From an uncultured Chloroflexota bacterium (GTDB lineage Bacteria > Chloroflexota > Anaerolineae > Aggregatilineales > Phototrophicaceae), in contig CALMDI010000683.1 in the NCBI GenBank assembly GCA_937864975.1, positions 1 through 5,062 on the forward strand: a stretch of DNA of 5,062 bases, given 5' to 3'. Position 1 is the first letter of the stretch. Every line of letters starts with the position of its first letter. Below, one piece after another: positions 1 through 5,062 of the stretch. Both the position numbers and the translations under genes were made by a program. The notes beneath the pieces are model-generated. The model ran no database searches and had not been told where the DNA came from. It worked only from the letters and a program-made list of their open reading frames with translations.

Positions 1-1071
1 GTCCGCCTGCGCCCCGGCGAGGCTCCGCAGCGTTTCGATCTCTACGATGTCGGTATCGCCGTCGATCCGGGCGTAGAGGTCGGCTGCCGCCGAGAGGTAG
101 GGAATGGCGTCCCCGCTTTGCCCTGCCGCGCGCAGCGCCGAGCCGAGCGCTCCCTGCGCTTTGGCGCGCAGCGGGTCCGACAGCGTATCGGCAGCCGTCA
201 CCGCCGCCTTCCCATGCAGCAGCGCCTGTGCATAATCCCGCAGGCTCAGGCATACCTGGCTCAAATAGCAGAGGGTGGTGACGTATTCCGGTGTCATGGC
301 GTCCGGCGCAAACAGGCGCAGGGCGTGGGTGTAATGGGCGTAGGCATCGTGGTAACGCGCCTCGGAAAACGCGCGCTCGCCCAGCACCGCCGCCCAACGA
401 CGCTCGTAAGCGCGGTAGTGAATATGCTCTGCCAGTTGCAGCGCCCGACCGAGCAAATGCTGCCCCTCGACCTCCTGCCCGGTCGCGATCAACGCCTGCC
501 CCAGCAGCCCGACAAAATAGCTGCTCAGCTCGATATCCCCGGCATTGTTGAGTTTCGGGAGCGCGTCACGCAGCAGGTGCGCCGCGTAGCTGGCGTTTTC
601 CTCGTGCAGGTACGTATCCGCCAGATGACCGAGCGCCCGCCCTTCCGCGCCCGCCGACCGCGCCTGTCGGGCGACCTGAAGCGCGCGCTCGTAAATCGCG
701 CGCGCTTCCGACCAGTTGCCCTGTTCCTGCCGGAGCGTGCCGAGCGTGCAGAGCTCGTAAGCCTCCTGCTCGGGCTGTCCGTCGCGGTCTGCCGTCTGCT
801 CGATGCTCGCCAGCAGCGTTTCCGCTTCGTCCCAGCGCTGAAGACGGATCAACACTTCGGCTTGATGCAGTCCGACAACCGCGACCGCCGCCGGTTCATT
901 CGCCGCGCGCGCGACCGCGACGGCGTGGTTGAGCGCGTCGAGCGCCTGGTCATAATCTTCCGCGAATTTCGCGCGCCGCCCGGTGTCGAGCGTGTCGCGC
1001 ATGGTCTGCGTCTGCGATTTCGGTGGCGCGCCGTTGAGCAGCGCCTTAAGGCGATCCAGTACGTCGGTCAC
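1..1071 (-). CDS. TPR-repeat protein, N-terminal 357 residues (3' end outside window)
   Basis: The minus strand is open from 1071 to the left edge and encodes a helical, Ala/Leu/Glu-rich protein. I can lay out about eight consecutive 34-40-residue helical hairpins of tetratricopeptide type, near residues 30-63, 66-100, 105-138, 145-179, 184-218, 222-255, 263-297 and 301-338. The clearest is residues 105-138, with the G-N-W-SEA--IYERAL core (residues 118-131). There is no signal peptide, membrane segment or catalytic domain in the visible part, so it is probably a cytoplasmic protein-interaction scaffold; an enzymatic or DNA-binding domain could lie in the missing C-terminus. The start is uncertain. 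The frame has a TAA at 1093-1095, and GTG at 1069-1071 is the first usable codon after it, though no good Shine-Dalgarno precedes it. The next candidate is ATG at 1000-1002 (residue 24), also without one. The gene lies downstream of gdhA on the same strand but beyond a terminator. Partner and function are unknown. Confidence 0.85.
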   Translation of the reverse strand, partial: MTDVLDRLKALLNGAPPKSQTQTMRDTLDTGRRAKFAEDYDQALDALNHAVAVARAANEPAAVAVVGLHQAEVLIRLQRWDEAETLLASIEQTADRDGQPEQEAYELCTLGTLRQEQGNWSEARAIYERALQVARQARSAGAEGRALGHLADTYLHEENASYAAHLLRDALPKLNNAGDIELSSYFVGLLGQALIATGQEVEGQHLLGRALQLAEHIHYRAYERRWAAVLGERAFSEARYHDAYAHYTHALRLFAPDAMTPEYVTTLCYLSQVCLSLRDYAQALLHGKAAVTAADTLSDPLRAKAQGALGSALRAAGQSGDAIPYLSAAADLYARIDGDTDIVEIETLRSLAGAQAD

Positions 1072-1101
1072 TCGTTCGATCCACGGTAAATATTACACCC
1101 T

Positions 1102-1130
1102 GTTGTAACGTGTTTGAGGCGAATACGCAA
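1102..1130 (-). promoter_or_regulatory. Possible promoter of the TPR gene
   Basis: On the minus strand TTGCGT (1125-1130) and TACAAC (1102-1107) are separated by exactly 17 bp and match the sigma-70 consensus at 3/6 and 4/6 positions. A start about 7 bases further on would leave a leader of roughly 25 nt before the GTG at 1071. The -35 overlaps the T-tract of the preceding terminator. An alternative -10, TAATAT, lies a few bases downstream with a poorer -35. This is a weak call by eye. Confidence 0.25.
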
Positions 1131-1154
1131 AACGGGCTGCATACACGCAGCCCG
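1129..1154 (-). terminator. Intrinsic terminator downstream of gdhA
   Basis: A perfect 8-bp stem (CGGGCTGC at 1133-1140, GCAGCCCG at 1147-1154) closes a 6-nt loop. Read on the minus strand, the hairpin is followed directly by TTTT, and it begins 44 nt after the gdhA stop codon. The plus-strand side has no T-run. It should end the gdhA transcript and separate it from the TPR gene downstream. The T-tract is short, so some read-through is possible. Confidence 0.75.
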
Positions 1155-1198
1155 CTTGTTGGTCATGTCACGTTCACGACCGCCGGTCGCGGCACGAA

Positions 1199-2476
1199 TC
1201 AGGGATAGAACCCGCGTATTGCCACCGCGTCCGCGACGCGCTTGATGGCGAGGATTTGCGCCGCCGTTCGCAGATCGACGTTATGCTCCTCGGCGGTCGT
1301 CACCGTCGCTTCAAAGCTCTTGATGAGAATGCGCTCCAACTGACGGTTAACTTCATCTTCATCCCAGAAGAACGACTGCAAATCCTGCACCCACTCGAAG
1401 TACGAGACGATCACGCCGCCCGCGTTTGCCAGAATATCCGGCACCAGCATGATGCCGCGCTCGCTCAGAATGTCGTCGGCTTCCGGCGATGTGGGACCGT
1501 TCGCACCCTCGACGATCAAACTCGCCTGAATCCGGGGCGCGTTGTCTTCGTGAATCTGGTCTTCCATCGCCGCCGGGATGAGAACGTCGCAGTCGCAGGT
1601 AATCAGATCGTCGTTCGTGATGTCGTCGCCCCCGCGGAAGCCGCGAATACCGCCTGTCTCCGCCAGGTAGGCGCGCACGGCAGGCACGTCGAGTCCGTTC
1701 GGATTATACGTGCCGCCTGTGACGTCGCTCACCGCGACGACCTTGAAGCCGAGCTTGTGCGCGATCAGCGCCGCGTTCGAGCCGACGTTGCCGAAGCCCT
1801 GCACCGCGACGCGAATGTCGGCGGGGTTCGTTTGCCCCTGCATCCGAAGCGCCTCGACCATGCAGGTAATGACGCCGCGTCCGGTCGCTTCGTTGCGTCC
1901 CTCGCTGCCGCCAATGTTGACCGGCTTCCCGGTCACAATCGCGGGGACGGCATAGCCCACGTTCATGCTGTAGGTATCCATGAACCACGCCATGATCTGC
2001 GGGTTCGTACCCAGATCGGGCGCCGGAATGTCGGCGTGCGGCGAGATGAGCGGAATGAGTTCCGCGGCATAACGACGGGTCAGGTTTTCAAGCTCGCGGG
2101 GGCTGAGCGCCTTCGGATCGACAACCACGCCGCCTTTCGCGCCGCCGTAGGGGATATTGACCAGCGCGCACTTCCACGTCATCCACATTGCCAGCGCGCG
2201 GATTTCGTCCAGGCTGACGCCGAGGCTGTAGCGAATGCCGCCTTTCGAGGGTCCGAGAACCGTGTTGTGATGCACTCGGTAGCCCGTGAACATCTCGATC
2301 TTGCCCGTATCGCGTTTGACAGGGAAATTGACGGTCAACTCACGCCGCGGGTAACGAAGAAAGTCCGCCACGCCGTCGCTGATGCTGAGGTAATGGACAG
2401 CGCGATCATACTGGGCGAGAGCGGTATGGTAGGCATGGTTGACATGCGCTACCGGAGGATTGAATGCAACGACCAT
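1199..2476 (-). CDS. gdhA: Glutamate dehydrogenase (hexameric GDH, Glu/Leu/Phe/Val dehydrogenase family)
   Basis: Catalyses the reversible oxidative deamination of L-glutamate to 2-oxoglutarate and ammonium with NAD(P), in the cytoplasm. The 425 residues match the usual length of small hexameric GDHs of the RocG/GudB type. The substrate domain comes first: GPSKGG with K78, MTWK with K102, PYGGAKGG with catalytic K114, and PAPDLGTN with D154. The spacings (24, 12 and 40 residues) equal those of K89, K113, K125 and D165 in Clostridium symbiosum GDH. The Rossmann domain follows, with GFGNVG at 227-232 and an acidic residue, D251, after the second strand, which favours NAD over NADP (inference). 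NAGGVIVSYFEW at 351-362 contributes S358, the likely partner of the substrate side-chain carboxylate, which supports glutamate over leucine, phenylalanine or valine. ATG at 2474-2476 is preceded by AAAGGAG at 12-nt spacing, which is rather long. No in-frame start lies just upstream. Its direction in the cell (catabolic or assimilatory) and exact cofactor cannot be read from sequence. Confidence 0.97.
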   Translation of the reverse strand: MVVAFNPPVAHVNHAYHTALAQYDRAVHYLSISDGVADFLRYPRRELTVNFPVKRDTGKIEMFTGYRVHHNTVLGPSKGGIRYSLGVSLDEIRALAMWMTWKCALVNIPYGGAKGGVVVDPKALSPRELENLTRRYAAELIPLISPHADIPAPDLGTNPQIMAWFMDTYSMNVGYAVPAIVTGKPVNIGGSEGRNEATGRGVITCMVEALRMQGQTNPADIRVAVQGFGNVGSNAALIAHKLGFKVVAVSDVTGGTYNPNGLDVPAVRAYLAETGGIRGFRGGDDITNDDLITCDCDVLIPAAMEDQIHEDNAPRIQASLIVEGANGPTSPEADDILSERGIMLVPDILANAGGVIVSYFEWVQDLQSFFWDEDEVNRQLERILIKSFEATVTTAEEHNVDLRTAAQILAIKRVADAVAIRGFYP

Positions 2477-2488
2477 AATCCGAACAGG

Positions 2489-2495
2489 CTCCTTT
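2489..2495 (-). promoter_or_regulatory. gdhA ribosome binding site
   Basis: AAAGGAG on the minus strand is a seven-base match to the 16S anti-Shine-Dalgarno and stands 12 nt before the gdhA ATG, longer than the usual 5-10. It overlaps the TAA stop of a short upstream reading frame, so ribosomes finishing that frame would sit on this site. Confidence 0.7.
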
Positions 2496-2520
2496 ACGCC
2501 GTCTTAATCTGATTCGTCAT
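2494..2520 (-). CDS. Possible 8-codon leader ORF upstream of gdhA
   Basis: The frame ATG (2518-2520) to TAA (2494-2496) encodes MTNQIKTA. It has its own Shine-Dalgarno-like AAGGTG at 2527-2532 with ideal 6-nt spacing, arguably better placed than the one for gdhA. Its stop codon shares bases with the gdhA ribosome binding site, and the gdhA ATG follows 17 nt after the stop in another frame. That layout fits translational coupling or a leader peptide. There is no run of one regulatory amino acid and no clear alternative hairpin pair as in classical attenuators. Such a short frame can arise by chance, so whether it is translated is unproven. Confidence 0.35.
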   Translation of the reverse strand: MTNQIKTA

Positions 2521-2535
2521 GCTCGGCACCTTAAA

Positions 2536-2549
2536 AATGGTTGCCCATT
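2536..2549 (-). other. Small stem-loop at the predicted 5' end of the gdhA mRNA
   Basis: On the minus strand AATGG and CCATT form a 5-bp stem around GCAA, a GNRA-type tetraloop. A T-rich stretch follows, overlapping the base of the stem (five T at 2533-2537). From the predicted promoter, transcription would begin about at 2550, placing the hairpin at the extreme 5' end of the message. Hairpins there can protect mRNA from 5'-end-dependent decay. The stem is too short and AT-rich to be a convincing terminator. Confidence 0.35.
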
Positions 2550-2556
2550 CAGGTTC

Positions 2557-2584
2557 ATTATAACCCAGGCATCTGTGTTGAGAA
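2557..2584 (-). promoter_or_regulatory. gdhA promoter (sigma-70 type)
   Basis: The minus strand carries a consensus -10, TATAAT (2557-2562), and a -35 of TTCTCA (2579-2584, four of six consensus bases) with a 16-bp spacer. Transcription would start near 2550, giving a leader of about 74 nt that holds the stem-loop, the short leader ORF and the gdhA ribosome binding site. The -10 lies in the AT-rich part of an otherwise GC-rich window, which adds weight. The weak -35 leaves room for an activator bound at the repeats just upstream. Confidence 0.6.
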
Positions 2585-2598
2585 GGTGCATTTGATTA

Positions 2599-2630
2599 AT
2601 ATTTAGGCAGAAGTACCATATTTGGGCAGA
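2599..2630. repeat. Tandem 13-bp direct repeat upstream of the gdhA promoter
   Basis: ATATTTAGGCAGA (2599-2611) and ATATTTGGGCAGA (2618-2630) differ at one base and are repeated with a 19-bp period, 6 bp apart. They start 14 bp upstream of the predicted gdhA -35. Two spaced copies beside a promoter look like a pair of regulator-binding half-sites. No known regulator motif is recognised. Confidence 0.5.
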
Positions 2631-2636
2631 TTGCAA

Positions 2637-2653
2637 TTATGCAATTTGCATAA
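2637..2653. promoter_or_regulatory. Perfect 17-bp palindrome, candidate operator
   Basis: TTATGCAATTTGCATAA is two perfect 8-bp inverted arms around one central base. A second, overlapping inverted pair, TTGCA and TGCAA with a 4-bp gap, occupies 2631-2644. The site lies 52 bp upstream of the predicted gdhA -35 and about 175 bp before the divergent membrane-protein gene, so it could serve either. The symmetry suits a dimeric helix-turn-helix protein. The protein that binds it cannot be named. Confidence 0.45.
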
Positions 2654-2813
2654 CGCTGCGAGTTTAACCGGTAATCGAAGTAACGCGCGCGGCGATCGCG
2701 TGTTTTATTCTGTGTACGTCAGATGGCTCCAAAGGAGGAACAGGAGGCGCTGTTGAGGAACACCCTGTAAAGCTTTATCCCACTGTCTGCTATCGTCCAT
2801 CATGAAATGTTGT

Positions 2814-2817
2814 GAGG
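2814..2817 (+). promoter_or_regulatory. Ribosome binding site deciding the membrane-protein start
   Basis: GAGG stands 9 nt before ATG 2827. It overlaps the alternative GTG codon at 2812-2814, which itself has no purine-rich site upstream, so the shorter 130-residue product is favoured. Confidence 0.55.
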
Positions 2818-2826
2818 CGACGTGAC

Positions 2827-3219
2827 ATGAACCTCCGAAACTTGCTCTCCGTAGCAGCGATCATTTATCTCATCTTCGGCGTGGCGGCAGCCATCGTTCC
2901 CGATCAACTGGTCGCCCTCTATGGTGCGACGCCCGATCCGATCACCTCGTTTGCCGTCCGGGTCGCCAGCGGCGCCATTCTGGGCTTTGCCATTATCTCG
3001 TGGATGGCGCGCGACGACGCGGGCTCCGTCTCGAAACGCGGCATCGTGCTCGCGAATCTGGTCAACTGTGTCGTCGGCTTTATCGTCTATCTGCTGGGCA
3101 CGACCCAGGGGATGCTGAACTCGATGGGCTGGGTTTCCGTGGCGCTCTATCTGCTGCTGGGACTCGGCTTCGCCTACTTCACCTTGATGAGTCCCGCTCC
3201 CGTCACGCGGACAACGTAA
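2827..3219 (+). CDS. Small four-helix membrane protein, function unknown
   Basis: The 130-residue product is almost entirely hydrophobic. Four predicted membrane helices lie near residues 5-24, 43-61, 72-91 and 101-121, joined by short polar loops, with a brief polar C-terminal tail. The loop after helix 1 reads VPDQLVALYGATPDP (residues 24-38). The second loop (ARDDAGSVSKRG, 61-72) is the charged one and probably cytoplasmic. The arrangement recalls small uncharacterised four-helix families in many bacteria, but I cannot name one or assign a role. ATG at 2827 is preferred because GAGG at 2814-2817 sits 9 nt before it. A GTG at 2812 would add five residues (MRRRD) but has no ribosome site. 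The gene is divergent from gdhA and convergent with uvrA, so it is probably transcribed alone. There is no T-tract behind the downstream hairpin on this strand. Confidence 0.8.
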   Translation: MNLRNLLSVAAIIYLIFGVAAAIVPDQLVALYGATPDPITSFAVRVASGAILGFAIISWMARDDAGSVSKRGIVLANLVNCVVGFIVYLLGTTQGMLNSMGWVSVALYLLLGLGFAYFTLMSPAPVTRTT

Positions 3220-3233
3220 CGGCGAGTTGAATC

Positions 3234-3270
3234 AAAAAAGGGGCATGGCGACTCAGTCGTCCATGCCCCT
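3234..3270 (-). terminator. Intrinsic terminator of uvrA, between convergent genes
   Basis: A 10-bp stem (AGGGGCATGG at 3239-3248, CCATGCCCCT at 3261-3270) continues after a one-base bulge (T3260) into a further CGAC/GTCG stem with a 3-nt loop. On the minus strand it ends in six T residues (3234-3239), 17 nt beyond the uvrA stop codon, a textbook Rho-independent terminator. The plus-strand side lacks a T-run, so it should stop the rightward membrane-protein transcript less well, although the hairpin forms in both directions. Confidence 0.9.
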
Positions 3271-3287
3271 CGTGCTTCCGCATCCCT

Positions 3288-5062
3288 TTAGTTCGGCTGC
3301 AGATGCCCGTTCAGGTATCGGCGCAGGAACTGCCCGGTATGACTTTCGGACGTTTGCGCCACGTCCTCCGGTGTCCCCGTAGCGATGAGATAACCACCCG
3401 CATCGCCACCTTCCGGTCCGAGGTCAATGATCCAGTCGGCAACCTTGATGATGTCGAGGTTGTGCTCGATGACCAGCACCGTGTTGCCCTGATCAACCAA
3501 CTGCTGCAAGACTTCGATAAGCCGTTTGACGTCTGCCGCGTGCAAGCCGGTCGAAGGCTCATCCAGAATGTACAGGGTCTGCCCGGTCGCGCGGCGCGAT
3601 AGCTCGCGGCTGAGCTTGATACGCTGCGCCTCGCCGCCGCTGAGCTGTGTCGCGGGCTGCCCAATGCGGATGTAGCCGAGACCGACTTCTTCCAGCGTTT
3701 TAAGCTTGCTGACGTGCGACGGAATGTTGGCGAAAAATTCGTGCGCCTCGCTGACGGTCATGTTGAGCACGTCGGCAATGCTCTTACCCTTATATTTGAC
3801 CTGCAAGGTCTCGCGGTTGTAGCGCGCGCCGTGGCACACGTCGCACGGCACGTAAACATCCGGCAGGAACTGCATCTCGATTTTAAGCTGCCCCTGCCCT
3901 TCGCAGTTCTCGCAGCGCCCGCCCTTGACGTTGAAGCTGAAGCGTCCGGCGGTGTAACCGCGAATTTTGCTCTCCGGCATCTCGGCATACAGCGCGCGCA
4001 TCGCGTCGAACAGCTTGGTATAGGTCGCCGGATTGCTGCGCGGCGTGCGCCCGATGGGACTCTGGTCGATGTTGATAATCTTGTCGATGTTCTCGATTCC
4101 CTCGACAGCATCGTGGATGCCGGGGCGCTCGCGGTTGCCATTTAGCGCCTGCGCCAGCTTTTTGTAGAGCACATCGACCATGAGCGTGCTCTTGCCGCTG
4201 CCGCTGACGCCCGTGATGCACACGAGCTTGCCCAGTGGAATGTCGACGTCGAGGTTCTTGAGGTTGTTCTCGCGCGCGCCGCGAACGGTGATCGCCTGCC
4301 CGTTACCCTCGCGCCGTTCGTCCGGCACGTCAATTTTCAGCCGCCCGGATAAATACGCGCCGGTTAAGCTGTTTTCGATCTCCATGACTTCTTCGGGCGT
4401 GCCTTCCGCGACGACCCAGCCGCCATGCTCGCCCGCGCCCGGTCCCAGGTCGAGCAGCCAGTCGGCGCAGCGCATGGTTTCTTCGTCGTGTTCCACCACC
4501 AGCAGCGTATTGCCGAGATCGCGCAGCTCGGTCAGCGTGCGGATCAGGCGCGCGTTATCGCGCTGGTGCAGCCCAATCGAAGGCTCGTCCAGCACGTACA
4601 GAACGCCGGTCAGACGGCTGCCAATCTGCGTCGCGAGACGGATACGCTGTCCCTCACCGCCGCTCAGCGTCGCCGCCGCGCGCGCCAGCGTCAGATACCC
4701 CAAGCCGACGTTGTCGAGGAAGCCAACGCGCGCCTCGATCTCCTTGAGAATCTGATACGCAATCTGCTGGTCGCGCTCGTTGCGTTTGGCGGGCGCGCCG
4801 CTAAGTCCGCGCAGCGATTCAACCCAGTGGCGAAGCTGCGTTACCGGGAGCGCGGTCACGTGATGAATGGGCGAGCCTGCCACCGTGACCGCCAGCGCTT
4901 CAGGACGCAGACGATTGCCGTGGCAGGTGTCGCAAGGCACCTGCGACATGACTTCTTCAATCTTCTCGCGCAGCAAATTGTCGTTGGCGACCTGGGTCGG
5001 TGTCTGCACACTGTCATTCTCGATGAAGTTGCCCAGTTCGCTGTCCTCGTCCTCGCCAACGG
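3288..5062 (-). CDS. uvrA: UvrABC excision nuclease subunit A, C-terminal 590 residues (5' end outside window)
   Basis: UvrA is the DNA-damage-sensing ATPase of bacterial nucleotide excision repair. As a dimer it finds lesions and loads UvrB. The visible part, numbered from the right edge, runs from the middle of the protein to its C-terminus. It contains PCDTC (C43, C46), one half of a CxxC zinc module. The first ABC signature is LSGGE at 132-136, followed by G where A is common, with Walker B LDEPS at 157-161 and the switch histidine H191. The second ATPase domain has Walker A GVSGSGKST at 284-292, a CxxC-x19-CxxC zinc finger (C383, C386, C406, C409), signature LSGGE at 473-477, Walker B LDEPS at 499-503 and H533. 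DQSPIGRTPRSNPATY is intact. About the first 40% of a normal 940-960-residue UvrA, including the first Walker A and the UvrB-binding region, is missing because the window ends; the frame stays open to the edge. The GTG at 5007-5009 is internal, not a start. Confidence 0.98.
   Translation of the reverse strand, partial: VGEDEDSELGNFIENDSVQTPTQVANDNLLREKIEEVMSQVPCDTCHGNRLRPEALAVTVAGSPIHHVTALPVTQLRHWVESLRGLSGAPAKRNERDQQIAYQILKEIEARVGFLDNVGLGYLTLARAAATLSGGEGQRIRLATQIGSRLTGVLYVLDEPSIGLHQRDNARLIRTLTELRDLGNTLLVVEHDEETMRCADWLLDLGPGAGEHGGWVVAEGTPEEVMEIENSLTGAYLSGRLKIDVPDERREGNGQAITVRGARENNLKNLDVDIPLGKLVCITGVSGSGKSTLMVDVLYKKLAQALNGNRERPGIHDAVEGIENIDKIINIDQSPIGRTPRSNPATYTKLFDAMRALYAEMPESKIRGYTAGRFSFNVKGGRCENCEGQGQLKIEMQFLPDVYVPCDVCHGARYNRETLQVKYKGKSIADVLNMTVSEAHEFFANIPSHVSKLKTLEEVGLGYIRIGQPATQLSGGEAQRIKLSRELSRRATGQTLYILDEPSTGLHAADVKRLIEVLQQLVDQGNTVLVIEHNLDIIKVADWIIDLGPEGGDAGGYLIATGTPEDVAQTSESHTGQFLRRYLNGHLQPN

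Larger units (their letters stand above)
2477..2826. other. Divergent intergenic region
   Basis: This 350-bp gap separates gdhA from the rightward membrane-protein gene and is visibly AT-richer than its surroundings between about 2530 and 2660. The gdhA side holds the promoter, leader and repeats listed separately. The right half (2660-2826) has no comparable promoter. The best rightward candidate is an extended -10, TGC-TATCGT at 2788-2796, with no recognisable -35. It also contains AAAGGAGG at 2731-2738 and AGGAGG at 2742-2747, strong Shine-Dalgarno-like strings with no convincing gene behind them. I see no RNA gene or known riboswitch. Confidence 0.6.

Noticed and set aside
118..1089. 323-codon plus-strand ORF
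   Set aside because: It is antisense to the TPR frame. Its translation is Arg-rich with no domain logic, whereas the minus frame shows regular TPR hairpins; long shadow frames are common in GC-rich DNA.
1177..1189. CGACC-GCC-GGTCG hairpin after gdhA
   Set aside because: A 5-bp stem with a 3-nt loop and no T-tract; the longer hairpin at 1133-1154 followed by TTTT is the credible terminator.
1256..2512. 418-codon plus-strand ORF
   Set aside because: It is antisense to an unambiguous glutamate dehydrogenase. The translation is Arg/His/Val-rich with no recognisable motif and no ribosome site of note.
2692..2699. GCGATCGC octamer, the cyanobacterial HIP1 sequence
   Set aside because: I found only one copy in about 5 kb; in HIP1-rich cyanobacterial genomes several would be expected, and GC-rich palindromes are frequent in such DNA.
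2812..2814. GTG start for the membrane protein
   Set aside because: It has no Shine-Dalgarno and overlaps the GAGG that serves the ATG at 2827; it would only add a charged five-residue tail.
2802..2825. Seven-codon ORF (MKCCEAT) ending one base before the membrane-protein ATG
   Set aside because: It has no ribosome binding site, and an ORF this short is expected by chance.
4180..4755. 191-codon plus-strand ORF opposite uvrA
   Set aside because: Ser/Arg/Pro-rich translation with no domain, lying wholly antisense to conserved UvrA ATPase motifs.
5007..5009. GTG as the uvrA start codon
   Set aside because: The frame is open upstream to the window edge, and the first UvrA ATPase half must precede this point, so the codon is internal.

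Overview
The window is GC-rich bacterial chromosome with one AT-richer intergenic gap and no mobile-element, phage, CRISPR or RNA-gene signal. A TPR protein, a hexameric-type glutamate dehydrogenase (GDH), a small membrane protein and UvrA do not fix the taxonomy. The overall style suggests a high-GC environmental bacterium, perhaps Chloroflexota, but that is a low-confidence impression.

Layout from left to right: (1) 1-1071, minus strand, the N-terminal 357 residues of a TPR-repeat protein whose 3' end lies beyond the left edge. (2) 1072-1198, a short gap holding an intrinsic terminator for the gene upstream on the minus strand. (3) 1199-2476, minus strand, a complete 425-residue glutamate dehydrogenase with all its catalytic residues. 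(4) 2477-2826, a divergent regulatory gap. It contains a good minus-strand promoter for gdhA, a possible 5'-end stem-loop, an 8-codon upstream ORF ending in the gdhA Shine-Dalgarno sequence, a tandem 13-bp repeat and a perfect 17-bp palindrome. (5) 2827-3219, plus strand, a 130-residue protein with four predicted membrane segments and no recognised function. (6) 3234-3270, a strong hairpin terminator between the convergent genes, with its T-tract on the uvrA strand. (7) 3288-5062, minus strand, the C-terminal 590 residues of UvrA; its 5' part is beyond the right edge.

The genes do not form a pathway. GDH links glutamate to 2-oxoglutarate and ammonia, UvrA is the damage sensor of nucleotide excision repair, and the other two have no assignable role. 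Terminators or opposite orientation separate the transcription units. I found no undescribed multi-gene system. The most interesting part is the compact, apparently regulated leader and upstream region of gdhA.
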